A stretch of 24,267 bases of DNA from a virus: IMG/VR virus record IMGVR_UViG_3300013132_000253, positions 1-24,267 of that record. The stretch is one strand, 5' to 3'. Below, piece by piece: positions 1 through 7,615 of the stretch (the stretch's first letter is position 1; every line of letters starts with the position of its first letter). The notes below the pieces were generated by a model. It saw nothing but the letters and a program-made list of their open reading frames with translations, was not told the origin of the DNA and made no database searches. A program made the position numbers and the translations under genes.

Positions 1-104
1 AACCCAATATCAACACCTTTTCCAAAAGCATCGACAAGGAATTCTGAAAGAATTCCTACGCTAGACAGTATCTTATGTTTTATTTCTGATCTGAATTTAT
101 TCAT
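1..104 (-). CDS. Partial unknown protein, N-terminus only
   Basis: An ATG on the minus strand at 104 opens a frame that stays open for 34 codons to the window edge. It begins MNKFRSEIKHKILSSVG and continues with mixed hydrophobic and charged residues. It lies 14 bases downstream of the stop of the 219-aa minus-strand gene, so the two are probably co-transcribed. The upstream sequence carries only a weak A-rich ribosome site. No family is recognised from so short a piece. The regular helix-like start and operon position make it likely to be real. Confidence 0.5.
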   Translation of the reverse strand, partial: MNKFRSEIKHKILSSVGILSEFLVDAFGKGVDIG

Positions 105-118
105 AAGTTTCTTTATGT

Positions 119-778
119 TTAAAAAACATCAAAAAATACTTCATTTTTTGATATAAATTTAAGAATTCCAAATTCTGATGGAGAAACATCTCCGCTTTCA
201 ACTATGACTCCATCTGTATCCGTAATAGAAACATTTACATTATAAACTGTTGTATATAATCCTTCTGTCTTAATGTTTCCTTCTGGAAATACAACTGGAC
301 CTACTCCGTATGTAAGATACATACCTTCATACACCCCTTCTCTGATATATTGTCCATCTATCTGTGCTGTATATTTTCTAATTGAGGGAGGAAAAAATGT
401 TCTTGTTATCCAATAAATTATTGTGCCTGTTGGTAAATTTTCAAATTCTATGTCAGCAGCATTTGTAACCATACTTTCATCAATCCATGGTTTGCCATCG
501 GCATCATATCCGCTATCTCTCACAACAAATAACTGCTCATCTCCTTTTGCAACTTTTTCGGTTAATAAAACACGATATCCTGGATAGACAGCAGTTCTTA
601 TAGAATAAGATGGAGGGTCTTCTGGTTCGGCTGGATTATAGAAGGTTATTTGCCAGGTAGGGTTCCCATCCACAATTTCTGGCATGTAATAAATCTTATC
701 ATATTGTATATTTTCTATTATAGAAATATAATAATTGTTATATTGATTAACTGTTAATTGTTTAGGTGGATAAGCCAT
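119..778 (-). CDS. Unknown 219-aa protein, beta-rich, possibly virion-associated
   Basis: A complete minus-strand frame of 219 codons starting MAYPPKQLTVNQYNNYY. The composition is rich in Tyr, Thr, Val, Ile and Gly, with few Lys clusters and no cysteine. Alternating hydrophobic stretches suggest a beta-sheet protein. There is no signal peptide or membrane segment. Tyr- and Thr-rich beta proteins of this size are common among phage virion and baseplate accessory proteins, but no specific family is recognised. It is followed closely by another minus-strand start at 104. The ribosome site is weak. It is divergent from the phosphoesterase gene at 902. Confidence 0.75.
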   Translation of the reverse strand: MAYPPKQLTVNQYNNYYISIIENIQYDKIYYMPEIVDGNPTWQITFYNPAEPEDPPSYSIRTAVYPGYRVLLTEKVAKGDEQLFVVRDSGYDADGKPWIDESMVTNAADIEFENLPTGTIIYWITRTFFPPSIRKYTAQIDGQYIREGVYEGMYLTYGVGPVVFPEGNIKTEGLYTTVYNVNVSITDTDGVIVESGDVSPSEFGILKFISKNEVFFDVF

Positions 779-884
779 ATTGATTAATTATTTCAATCAT
801 CTGATATCCAAAAAAACCACCATGAAATTAAAATTAACATGGAAATAAAATAGAAGATTAGAGTTTCGACTGGAAGACCAGACA

Positions 885-892
885 TATAAATA
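885..892 (+). promoter_or_regulatory. TATAAATA box, T4-late-promoter-like
   Basis: The octamer TATAAATA, identical to the T4 late promoter consensus, lies in the gap between divergent genes, ten bases before the ATG at 902. I saw no other exact plus-strand copy in the window. If used, it would start a transcript with almost no leader, which is unusual. The genome is AT-rich, so chance is a real alternative. Confidence 0.3.
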
Positions 893-901
893 ATTACAGC
901 T

Positions 902-1726
902 ATGAAAAAAATGAAAAATATTGCCTGGGCAACCGATACTCATTTTGAAATAGCTACCGATAAACAATTTAAAAAATTTATAGATAGCGCAAGAGAATAC
1001 GATGCCCTGATCATTACAGGTGATATAGCTCAAGCAACCTCTTGGCAACACTACATGCATAAAGTAGCAAAGAAACTGGCTCCCATGCCAGTTTTTTTCA
1101 TTTTAGGAAATCATGATATCTATTTCTCTGATCTAGTTTCTGAACATGATAAACTACTATCAATTACCATAGATAATCTACATCCATTAACAATAATGCC
1201 TCCATACATCATAAATGATGAAATAGCGATTGTAGGGCATCAAAACTGGTGGGATGGCGGTTACTCTGAAGAAAAAACTGGATTATTGGATAGAACATTT
1301 ATGTTTCAAGATTATTCCCTAATAGAAAACCTTAAATACTTTGTTAATCAAGAGCAAAGATTTATCTGTCTGAAGGGTATGAGCGAAGCAGCCACTACAA
1401 TCATTATAGAAAAGCTTACGTTGGCTTTTGAAAAGGTAGACCGGGTTATACTGGCAGTTCATGTGCCGCCCTTTAAAGAGAACTGTACGCACTTTGGACT
1501 GCCAATGACAAATAATTTCCTATCTCACTTCTCCTCGAAAATATTAGGAGATGCACTCTACTTTCTTATGAGGAGTATGCCAAATAAAAAACTTGTAGTT
1601 TTGTCCGGTCATACACATGAAGAAACCCTATATTCTCCATTGCCAAATCTAACCAGTAGAACTTCTAAAGCAAATCTATTAAAGCCAAGAGTACATACTG
1701 TCTTAAAGCTTAAAGACTTATTTTGA
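902..1726 (+). CDS. Calcineurin-like metallophosphoesterase
   Basis: The 274-aa protein has the ordered metal-binding motifs of the calcineurin-like phosphoesterase superfamily: D-x-H at residues 12-14 (TDTHFE), GD at 40-41, GNHD at 69-72, a His at 187 (AVHVPP) and GHTH at 236-239. These residues bind two metal ions and hydrolyse phosphomonoesters or phosphodiesters; the substrate cannot be read from the sequence. Length is normal for a single-domain member. The start at 902 or an in-frame ATG at 911 is possible; neither has a clear ribosome site. Its stop is immediately followed by the stop of the convergent minus-strand gene, with no base between them. Phage members of this superfamily include nucleases and protein or cyclic-nucleotide phosphatases, and no choice among these is made. 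Confidence 0.9.
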   Translation: MKKMKNIAWATDTHFEIATDKQFKKFIDSAREYDALIITGDIAQATSWQHYMHKVAKKLAPMPVFFILGNHDIYFSDLVSEHDKLLSITIDNLHPLTIMPPYIINDEIAIVGHQNWWDGGYSEEKTGLLDRTFMFQDYSLIENLKYFVNQEQRFICLKGMSEAATTIIIEKLTLAFEKVDRVILAVHVPPFKENCTHFGLPMTNNFLSHFSSKILGDALYFLMRSMPNKKLVVLSGHTHEETLYSPLPNLTSRTSKANLLKPRVHTVLKLKDLF

Positions 1727-2065
1727 TTATCCTTTTAATAGTTTTTTATTTTGTTTTTTTAAAAATTTATTTTGATTTCGAGTACTTAATTCTTCTAATT
1801 TAGCTTTTAATTCCTCCATTTCTCTTTCAAGAATCTCTATCTTTTTTTCTAATAATTCTTTTTCATTTTCTGAATTAGGATTTAGATATGCTGGTATATT
1901 TCTTGTATATTTAACGGTATCTAAATCATACATTTTTTGCAATTGATAATTTTTGCAAACACAAGTAAACGTTGGTGGCGGGGGAGTTATGCCTCCCCAA
2001 ACGCTAGGAACATATATAGGAGCGCCACAAGAAGGACAATTTGAAACAACATTCCATCCTGACAT
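1727..2065 (-). CDS. Zinc-ribbon and coiled-coil small protein
   Basis: A 112-aa protein with a CPSC pair at residues 10-13 and a CVC pair at 35-37, the layout of a small four-cysteine zinc ribbon. A proline run (PPPP) sits between the pairs. Residues 64 to about 100 are Glu/Lys/Leu-rich with heptad spacing (KKIEILEREMEELKAKLEEL), a probable coiled coil, and the C-terminus is basic (KKQNKKLLKG). The fold suggests nucleic-acid or protein binding and oligomerisation. No named family is recognised. It is convergent with the phosphoesterase gene, stop codon against stop codon. Confidence 0.75.
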   Translation of the reverse strand: MSGWNVVSNCPSCGAPIYVPSVWGGITPPPPTFTCVCKNYQLQKMYDLDTVKYTRNIPAYLNPNSENEKELLEKKIEILEREMEELKAKLEELSTRNQNKFLKKQNKKLLKG

Positions 2066-2116
2066 ATATTTTTATACCTTTCTTATCTAATTATAAAAGA
2101 GAAAATTTCCAGTATT

Positions 2117-2788
2117 ATGAACAAATACAATAAAATAATTTTAAAAAGACTGATTGAAAGCGAAGTTTCAAATTATATTTCTCTTCTTTTGGAACAAGAA
2201 ACTCCCCCAGCTCCACCAGCCCCAGAGGAACCTGCCGCCGACGCGCCTGCGCCTACACCAGAGGCACCAGCACCACCAACCCCTGATGCCACAGGCGCTG
2301 CTCCTGCACCTACCGATACGGCTGCGCCGCCTCCAGATGCCGCAGCAGGAGCCCCACCAGATGCAGGAGGAGCAGCACCCGCACCAGACGCTGCTATGTC
2401 ACCTGATGCTGCCGCTGGAGCCCCGGCAGGAGCTGAAGGTGGTGATATGGGTGCAGCCCCACCAGGAGCAGATGCAGGGACAGGAGAACCTGCCGAGGAG
2501 ACTTTTGGTATCAAACAAATTGAAGCACCGCCAGATGCATCTCCAGAACAAGGAGAAAAAATACAATTCAATAATAGTTTATTAGATTTAGCAAAAACAA
2601 AAAGAGAAGAATATAAAAATCTTACAAATCCAGATCAATTAATCTGGAATGAATTAAAAACAGAATTAATAAATTCTAATAAAGATTTAAGCGAGGCAAT
2701 ACCTGCCACTTTAGCTTTATCAGTCTCTACAGATCAAATTATGTCAGCAGTAGGACGAAATTTAGCAGTTTTTATATTACTTAAATAA
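2117..2788 (+). CDS. Tagged protein with long Pro/Ala-rich linker
   Basis: A 223-aa protein in three parts. Residues 1-28 form an amphipathic helix (ILKRLIESEVSNYISLLLE) resembling the N-terminal tag of neighbouring proteins. Residues 29-130 are an almost pure Pro/Ala/Gly/Asp/Glu linker with repeated PAP, PDA and GAP units. Residues 145-223 are an ordinary helical, charged domain. The linker DNA (about 2201-2506) is GC-rich inside an AT-rich genome. Long open frames on the other frames of this segment are by-products of that composition. It is the first gene of a plus-strand run ending at 5629. Function is unknown; an extended spacer in a virion or core protein is plausible. The LLLE before the linker could be a prohead protease site by T4 analogy. 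Confidence 0.75.
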   Translation: MNKYNKIILKRLIESEVSNYISLLLEQETPPAPPAPEEPAADAPAPTPEAPAPPTPDATGAAPAPTDTAAPPPDAAAGAPPDAGGAAPAPDAAMSPDAAAGAPAGAEGGDMGAAPPGADAGTGEPAEETFGIKQIEAPPDASPEQGEKIQFNNSLLDLAKTKREEYKNLTNPDQLIWNELKTELINSNKDLSEAIPATLALSVSTDQIMSAVGRNLAVFILLK

Positions 2789-2815
2789 TATATAATTTAA
2801 GGTACGGAGAATTCA

Positions 2816-3130
2816 ATGAAGATTACAAAGCAAGAATTAAATGAAATTATCAAGGAAGCAGTACAAAATAAATTAGCTTCTTTAAATGAAGATGTAAATT
2901 TTACAGCAAAAAGAAATGTTGTTATGGCTGCTCAACATGCTGCAAAAGCATTTGAAAGTGAAATCATTAAGACATTTGATCTCCGTCATCCAGATAAATT
3001 GCCAACAGAGATTCAAGAAGCATATTATGCTGTTGTAAAAGAAATGGAAAAAGACTTTGTTGCCGCAGTTCAAAAAGCTGTTCGTCAATTGGTTCGTTTT
3101 CCAAAAAACAAAGGAAGAAATGAACGCTGA
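2816..3130 (+). CDS. Small helical protein with N-terminal tag peptide
   Basis: A 104-aa protein, probably all helical. The first 22 residues (MKITKQELNEIIKEAVQNKL) nearly match the start of the 109-aa protein at 5300 (MKITKEELNKIIKEAVQKKL), while the remainder of the two is unrelated by eye. The tag ends in LNE at 23-25, an [LI]-x-E site. The body is rich in Ala, Glu and Lys with a basic end (RFPKNKGRNER). A clear ribosome site (GGAG) lies nine bases before the ATG. The gene overlaps the following gene by 11 bases. No known family is recognised; a prohead-interior or core role is inferred from the tag. Confidence 0.75.
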   Translation: MKITKQELNEIIKEAVQNKLASLNEDVNFTAKRNVVMAAQHAAKAFESEIIKTFDLRHPDKLPTEIQEAYYAVVKEMEKDFVAAVQKAVRQLVRFPKNKGRNER

Positions 3131-3317
3131 TTCAAAAAAAACACTTGCAGAAGCAAGAATGTTTTCTGCTCCAAAAGTAATAAACGAAATGTTAGAACTT
3201 TTAGAATATTTTGGAGATATTGAATTTTGTACCAAATTTGTTAATAGATTAAATGAAGACCAAAAGCTGTTAGTGGTCCTTCAAGAGATAAAAAGAAAAG
3301 AAAAATTAGGTTTATAA
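3120..3317 (+). CDS. Small 65-aa helical protein, unknown function
   Basis: The open frame extends upstream to 3057, but the ATG at 3120 is preferred because AAGGAAG stands just before it and because the extra residues only overlie the preceding gene. The resulting 65-aa protein starts MNADSKKTLAEARMF and is predicted helical, with alternating Leu/Glu/Lys. It overlaps the upstream gene by 11 bases and is followed one base later by the next start, so the three are probably translationally coupled. No family is recognised. Confidence 0.65.
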   Translation: MNADSKKTLAEARMFSAPKVINEMLELLEYFGDIEFCTKFVNRLNEDQKLLVVLQEIKRKEKLGL

Positions 3318-3318
3318 T

Positions 3319-4212
3319 ATGACAACATTTAATTCAAAACGTTTTGCTAAATTAGCTGGACTCTTAAAGGAAGCATCCAAGGCAGAATTAGCCTCAGCAT
3401 ATCGTACCGAAGATTCACACTTGGATGCTGAGGAACAAAGAATAGAAGATGAGCTAGCAGTTCGTGATGCAGTTAAACAAATGAATGATAAGGCAAAAGG
3501 AGGTATTGGACCTAATGATATTGTTATCTTATTAAGTGCTGATGCTCTGATAGAATCTGGCATAAACACCTTAGAAAAATTAAGTAAATATTTTGAAAAA
3601 GAAGAAGCGAGAGAAACATTTAAAAACTCTCTTGCCAGTCAATGGGATGATTGGGAACTTTATATTAAAAATACTAAAAATACTGAAGAAAAATCTAAGA
3701 CTTCCAATGGAAACAATCAAAATGATGATGATTATGATGATTATTATTCCCATCTTGGTCCCGGTGGCAAGATAGGTATGGGTCGTAGAGTAGAAGAATC
3801 AAAAAAAACTCAGAAAAAAGTCTTATCTTCATCTCCGGTATCAATATCTTTAAAAGCCGCAATGAAAAGCTGCGATCATTTAAATGAATGCGGTTGCCAA
3901 ATGCAATCACCATTTGATGCTCCAGAATACGAACCACAAGGTTACATGCTTGTACAAAACTTACGTCGTATTGCACACAAGGCAGAAGAAATGTCTCATA
4001 TTGCAAGAGTTGAAGATGATGCAGAACCATGGGTTGAAAGCAAAATTAATTCTGCTGCCGATGATATTAGCGCCGTTTATGATTATATCAAATATGGTCG
4101 CTCATATAATAAACATGACGCCGAGGAACATCATCATGAAAAAGATATGCCACATGATGATTTTTCAGATCTTGATATGCGTGTAGTAAATACTTATGAA
4201 GAAAATGAATGA
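3319..4212 (+). CDS. Phage structural or core protein with conserved helical C-terminal module
   Basis: A 297-aa acidic protein. Residues 1-25 (MTTFNSKRFAKLAGLLKEAS) form a basic amphipathic helix, a looser version of the tag on its neighbours. Residues 125-150 are an Asn/Asp-rich linker (DDDYDDYY) followed by a Gly stretch. A three-cysteine cluster occurs at 185-193 (C-x6-C-x-C). Residues 209-260 contain a helical module with EPWVESKINSAADDISAVYD and YIKYG; from memory, similar W-x-x-[KS]-x-x-x-A-x-D-x-[IL]-x-x-V segments recur in proteins of large environmental phages. The C-terminus is His- and Asp-rich. The stop overlaps an ATG of the next gene (ATGA). A virion or prohead-core role is likely but the exact function is unknown. 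Confidence 0.75.
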   Translation: MTTFNSKRFAKLAGLLKEASKAELASAYRTEDSHLDAEEQRIEDELAVRDAVKQMNDKAKGGIGPNDIVILLSADALIESGINTLEKLSKYFEKEEARETFKNSLASQWDDWELYIKNTKNTEEKSKTSNGNNQNDDDYDDYYSHLGPGGKIGMGRRVEESKKTQKKVLSSSPVSISLKAAMKSCDHLNECGCQMQSPFDAPEYEPQGYMLVQNLRRIAHKAEEMSHIARVEDDAEPWVESKINSAADDISAVYDYIKYGRSYNKHDAEEHHHEKDMPHDDFSDLDMRVVNTYEENE

Positions 4213-4220
4213 GAGATTTT

Positions 4221-5276
4221 ATGAATAAAAAGCAATTACAAACCTTAATTGAATCAAATGTTCGCTCTGTATTAACAGAAGAAAAACGAAAAATTATTTT
4301 AGAACAAAAAATGAATAAGTTGCTTCAGGAAGCAAAAATAATTAAAAAACAAAAAGCAATGTTACGTGAATCAATTCGTACAAAAAAAGTTTCTCTTTTG
4401 TTCATTAATGAATCTATTGAATTTCATGAAGGAATTTGGGACTCTTTTAAAAGAGGATTGAAAGGTGTTTTTGGTGGTGGATTAAGTCCCGATGATCTTC
4501 GAGCATCTGAAGAAGAAAAAGAAGCTGCAAAAACTGCGGCTGAAGAAAAAAAGATTACTCGTATCACTACAAATGCAGGCGAAAAAATAGATAAACTAGC
4601 AAATATTTTGAATTCTAAATTCAGAGAAAAAACAGCAAGAACTCCGGAGTTAGAAGATTTGGAAGCTTTAAATGCTGCTACGAATTCCGTTCATTCCTCT
4701 GTAAAAGAATTAGAAAAATCAGAATTCAAAGATGCCGCAGATGTAAAAGAAGCAATATTAGCCTCTTTAGTGGTTGTTAGAACAGCATTGTCAAGACTTA
4801 ATTCTGTAAAAGAACAGGTAAAAATTAATTTAGAAAAACAAATAGCAACAGTTCAAGATGAGCTTTCAAAAGCCGAAAAAGCAATTTCTGAAAAATTTAA
4901 TGATTATACATCTGAATTAGAAAAATTAACTCCTGAACCTGATTTGACTAGAAATATGTCGTTTCGTGGATTAGTAAGAGCAGCCAAAATGCGAAGTGCA
5001 GTGCCAACAACTTCTCAAGAAGTTGCTCCATCTACTGTCGATATGCCTGTAACTCCAGAATCAGAAACAGAAACTCCATCAGAAACAGAAACTCCAATTG
5101 AATTAATTAGACGCAAGATATCAGCTCCTGAATTAGCTCCTGCTGCCGCTGCTGCTAAAAGAAAAAGAGGAAAAAAAGACGCAGCAGAACCAGTAGTACC
5201 ACCAGCAGTAGCAACGCCATCAACAAAATCACCTAAACGGGTTTCTGCGCGTGCAGGTATAAACCCAAGAGCCTGA
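4221..5276 (+). CDS. Tagged coiled-coil protein, scaffold- or core-like
   Basis: An upstream in-frame ATG at 4209 overlaps the preceding stop, but the ATG at 4221 is preferred: GAGAG lies five bases before it, and the product then starts MNKKQLQTLIESNV like other tagged proteins here. The 351-aa product has six [LI]-x-E sites in its first 65 residues (LIE, LTE, ILE, LQE, LRE, INE), then a helical, Lys/Glu/Ala-rich body with long coiled-coil stretches, and from about residue 265 a Pro/Thr/Ser/Glu and Ala linker ending in a basic tail (KSPKRVSARAGINPRA). This resembles scaffolding or internal head proteins that a T4 gp21-like protease trims, but no homolog is recognised. Confidence 0.75.
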   Translation: MNKKQLQTLIESNVRSVLTEEKRKIILEQKMNKLLQEAKIIKKQKAMLRESIRTKKVSLLFINESIEFHEGIWDSFKRGLKGVFGGGLSPDDLRASEEEKEAAKTAAEEKKITRITTNAGEKIDKLANILNSKFREKTARTPELEDLEALNAATNSVHSSVKELEKSEFKDAADVKEAILASLVVVRTALSRLNSVKEQVKINLEKQIATVQDELSKAEKAISEKFNDYTSELEKLTPEPDLTRNMSFRGLVRAAKMRSAVPTTSQEVAPSTVDMPVTPESETETPSETETPIELIRRKISAPELAPAAAAAKRKRGKKDAAEPVVPPAVATPSTKSPKRVSARAGINPRA

Positions 5277-5299
5277 TAAAATCATTTAGGAAATAAATT

Positions 5300-5629
5300 A
5301 TGAAAATAACAAAAGAAGAATTGAATAAAATTATTAAAGAAGCTGTTCAGAAAAAACTAAAAGAAGCAGCATTAGATTATACAGATTTACTTCCTGGTGT
5401 TGATGGTGGTTTACAAGAATACGTTGAAGAAGTAGAAGTATTCCTACTTGAAACAGCTAATCGTGCTGAGGAACTATACAGAAAAGCTGATGAAATGATG
5501 AGAGCAGATATTCTTAATCATCCAAAAATTGGAGAAAAAAATAGAGTTCTACTTTCACATGCTGGTGTTCTCCGAACATTACACGGTAATATTACAACAA
5601 TATTTCGTTTCCTTCGTCAACAAGGCTGA
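5300..5629 (+). CDS. Small helical protein with N-terminal tag peptide
   Basis: A 109-aa helical protein whose first 21 residues nearly copy those of the 104-aa protein at 2816 (MKITK-ELN-IIKEAVQ-KL). After the tag the sequences differ: this one is acidic (EYVEEVEVFLLETANRAEEL) and ends in a helical segment with basic residues. AGGAAAT upstream supports the ATG. The next start is 55 bases on, past an A/T-rich gap with a weak AACAA...TTGTT hairpin and T runs, so this may be the last gene of the tagged run. Function is unknown. Confidence 0.7.
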   Translation: MKITKEELNKIIKEAVQKKLKEAALDYTDLLPGVDGGLQEYVEEVEVFLLETANRAEELYRKADEMMRADILNHPKIGEKNRVLLSHAGVLRTLHGNITTIFRFLRQQG

Positions 5630-5684
5630 TTTTTTTAAATTTTAACAATATACAACTGTTGTTTTTGTTTTCATTATTTTTAAC

Positions 5685-6566
5685 ATGACTACGAAAACAA
5701 CAGTTTCTATTTTTGGCGGCGGATTTGTAGGCGGCACTACCTATAAAGTTTTTAAAAAATTAGAAGAAGCACAATGGGATAAGTGGGAATTCTTATTGTA
5801 CGATACCAATCCATCCGTGACAACAACTTCTAAAGAAGAAGCTATATCTAAAGCACATATAGCTTTTGTAGCTGTTCCAATTCCAACTGATTTAAAAAAG
5901 AAAAAATGTGATGTTTCTATTGTAGAATCTGTTGTAAAAGAAATAAGAGTTGGAAATTCTAGTTGTGAAATAATAATTAAATCCACTGTTCCTCCGGGAA
6001 CAACGGAAAAATTAGCTAAAGAATTCGGAAAAGTATTTTTCAATCCAGAGTTTTTAACTGAGAAGAATGCATTAGAAGATTTTTTATCTATCCAGTATCA
6101 ATTGTTAGGTGTATCGAAAAATGAACAAGATAAAGATGATCTATTTGAAAAAACTCAATCCCTATTTAAAGCTCTCTCTGAAGAAAAAATCTGGAACACC
6201 AACCACATAATTCTTGGCGATGCGACTTCTACTGAATTGGCAAAATATGGTAGGAACGCATATTTGGCTACGAGATTATCTTATTTCCAAGAATTAAGAG
6301 CAATTAGTGAAGCATTAGGTTGCGATCCAGAATATGTCAAAGGTGTAGTTGGACTAGATCCAAGAATTGGGAACCATTATAGCACTTTTAATGGAAAATG
6401 GGGGAAAAAATGTTTGCCAAAAGATATCAATGCTCTTATAGGCACGGCTTTAGAATCTGGTGTAGATCCAGTATTGTTAGAAGCGGTTTGGGAAAGAAAT
6501 ATGTTAACGCCAGGAGAAGAAGATTGCTTTCAAATTCCTGGCGCTATAATCTCAACTAAAGATTGA
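5685..6566 (+). CDS. Nucleotide-sugar (UDP-glucose/GDP-mannose type) dehydrogenase, short form
   Basis: The 293-aa protein follows the UDP-glucose/GDP-mannose dehydrogenase family in order: Rossmann motif GGGFVG at 11-16, VAVPIPT at 62-68, STVPPGTT at 100-107, NPEFLTE at 120-126, the central helix KYGRNAYLATRLSYFQE at 188-203, and KKCLPKD at 241-247 with the catalytic cysteine at 243. The family makes uronic acids by two NAD-dependent oxidations of a nucleotide-bound sugar. Usual members have 390-440 residues; this one stops about 45 residues after the catalytic cysteine, so most of the C-terminal sugar-nucleotide-binding domain is missing. The stop is clean and the end is not ragged, suggesting a trimmed phage form. 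It could supply modified sugars or have a changed activity. Confidence 0.9.
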   Translation: MTTKTTVSIFGGGFVGGTTYKVFKKLEEAQWDKWEFLLYDTNPSVTTTSKEEAISKAHIAFVAVPIPTDLKKKKCDVSIVESVVKEIRVGNSSCEIIIKSTVPPGTTEKLAKEFGKVFFNPEFLTEKNALEDFLSIQYQLLGVSKNEQDKDDLFEKTQSLFKALSEEKIWNTNHIILGDATSTELAKYGRNAYLATRLSYFQELRAISEALGCDPEYVKGVVGLDPRIGNHYSTFNGKWGKKCLPKDINALIGTALESGVDPVLLEAVWERNMLTPGEEDCFQIPGAIISTKD

Positions 6567-6584
6567 TATTTTTATATTATATTA

Positions 6585-6854
6585 TCAAACGGGATGATGA
6601 GTAACAGTTTCTTCTTCTGTGGCTTCTGAAACATTTTCTGTAGCTGTTACTTTTTGTGCAGCTTCTTTTGCTGCTTTCATTGCCCTTTTAAAGACCATAG
6701 CAGCCTCTTTATCGTCTTTCATTCTTGCCTTAGCTTCCTGTTCATATCGTTCATCTAAAAACGTTTCTAGAGCCTTATAGGCGTCTTTAGCAACCTCTAA
6801 GGTTACATCATCTACAAACTTCATAAAATGTTTTGTAATTTTTTTAACAAGCAT
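6585..6854 (-). CDS. Small Lys/Glu/Ala-rich helical protein
   Basis: The minus-strand frame opens at a TTG at 6866, but the ATG at 6854 is preferred because GGAG of a ribosome site (TTGGAGAAAAAT) overlaps that TTG. The 89-aa product (MLVKKITKHFMKFVDD...) is helical, rich in Lys, Glu and Ala, and ends in an acidic Thr/Glu tail with HHPV. No cysteine, no membrane segment. It ends 18 bases after the convergent dehydrogenase gene. Function is unknown. Confidence 0.6.
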   Translation of the reverse strand: MLVKKITKHFMKFVDDVTLEVAKDAYKALETFLDERYEQEAKARMKDDKEAAMVFKRAMKAAKEAAQKVTATENVSEATEEETVTHHPV

Positions 6855-6873
6855 ATTTTTCTCCAAAATTTCT

Positions 6874-6892
6874 ATATGTAATATTTACATAT
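6874..6892. repeat. Inverted repeat in divergent promoter region
   Basis: ATATGTAA and TTACATAT form an 8-bp perfect inverted repeat with a three-base centre, in the 89-base gap between divergent genes (starts 6854 minus and 6944 plus). Its position would suit an operator or an early leader hairpin. CATAAATA, one base off the T4 late box, reads leftward at 6923-6916 and could serve the minus-strand gene. Both could be chance in AT-rich DNA. Confidence 0.3.
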
Positions 6893-6943
6893 GCAGTAAC
6901 TCTTATATTACAACATATTTATGAATAATTGCAAAGGAATTTT

Positions 6944-7615
6944 ATGTCAAGTAGAGAAAGATTAGAATTTAAAAGAAAAATGTTTGAGACGAAGCAAGCT
7001 AGAATTTATGGAAAAAATCTTTTAAATGAAGCAAAAAAACAATCTTCTACGGAAGGATCTAAAAGTGATCCACTAGAACTTGCCTATATGAAAGATTCCA
7101 GTGTAATGACACATCCAATTCTAGATCTTGGTACAGCAGAAAATCCAGAACCTGGAAGAGCCAAAGATACAAATGTTTCTTTTGAAAAGAAAAAAGAAGC
7201 TCCTGTAAGGATGCCAAAATCAAAAGAGGGTGCTCCTCCAAAGCCACTAGATCCAGAAAAGCTTTTAAAATCAGATAAAGCAAATGTTGAAGAACACGAA
7301 AAAGAAGTAGAAGAAGTTCTAAAACTTAAAGAAGTTCTTGTAGCATTGATTAGAGAAGAATTACAAGAAGCAAAAAAAAAAGTAAAAACGTATAAAGGGA
7401 AATCCATGCGCTTAGGCGGTGGTGGACGTTTTGCTAAAATGGTAGATGCTCTTGTTAGAAAAGGTTATTCTAAAAAATCGGCTAAATCTATTGCTGCCAA
7501 AATTGGAAGAGACACATACGGAAAACAAAAAATGGCTCAATGGGCAGCGGCTGGTAAAAAAAGAAAAGCTAAAAAAGAAAAAGTAGAAGAATTAAGATTA
7601 ACTTTTGAAAGTTGA
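6944..7615 (+). CDS. Lys-rich phage protein with basic C-terminal module
   Basis: The frame opens at a TTG at 6929, but the ATG at 6944 follows AAGGAA and is preferred, giving 223 aa starting MSSRERLEFKRKMFETK. Residues 85-110 are a Pro/Lys linker. Residues 128-146 (KLKEVLVALIREELQEAKK) resemble the tag peptide seen at the N-terminus of other proteins here. Residues 161-209 form a basic module (GYSKKSAKSIAAKIG, then YGKQKMAQW). From memory, similar GYS-x-x-[SA]-A-x-x-I-A-x-x-IG plus YG-K modules occur at the ends of diverse phage structural proteins. Its last 18 bases overlap the convergent minus-strand gene. Exact role unknown. Confidence 0.75.
   Translation: MSSRERLEFKRKMFETKQARIYGKNLLNEAKKQSSTEGSKSDPLELAYMKDSSVMTHPILDLGTAENPEPGRAKDTNVSFEKKKEAPVRMPKSKEGAPPKPLDPEKLLKSDKANVEEHEKEVEEVLKLKEVLVALIREELQEAKKKVKTYKGKSMRLGGGGRFAKMVDALVRKGYSKKSAKSIAAKIGRDTYGKQKMAQWAAAGKKRKAKKEKVEELRLTFES

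Noticed and set aside
797-1060. 87-aa minus-strand frame overlapping the phosphoesterase start.
   Set aside because: It covers conserved motifs of the phosphoesterase on the other strand, has no ribosome site and no recognisable content.
2154-2585. Long open frames on other frames across the Pro/Ala segment (plus 2154-2585 and minus 2173-2571).
   Set aside because: They arise from GC-rich codon composition, give low-complexity products, and overlap a gene with an ordinary C-terminal domain and good context.
5630-5684. AACAA...TTGTT with following T runs as a terminator.
   Set aside because: The stem is only five weak pairs and the T runs are interrupted; mentioned under the preceding gene but not called.
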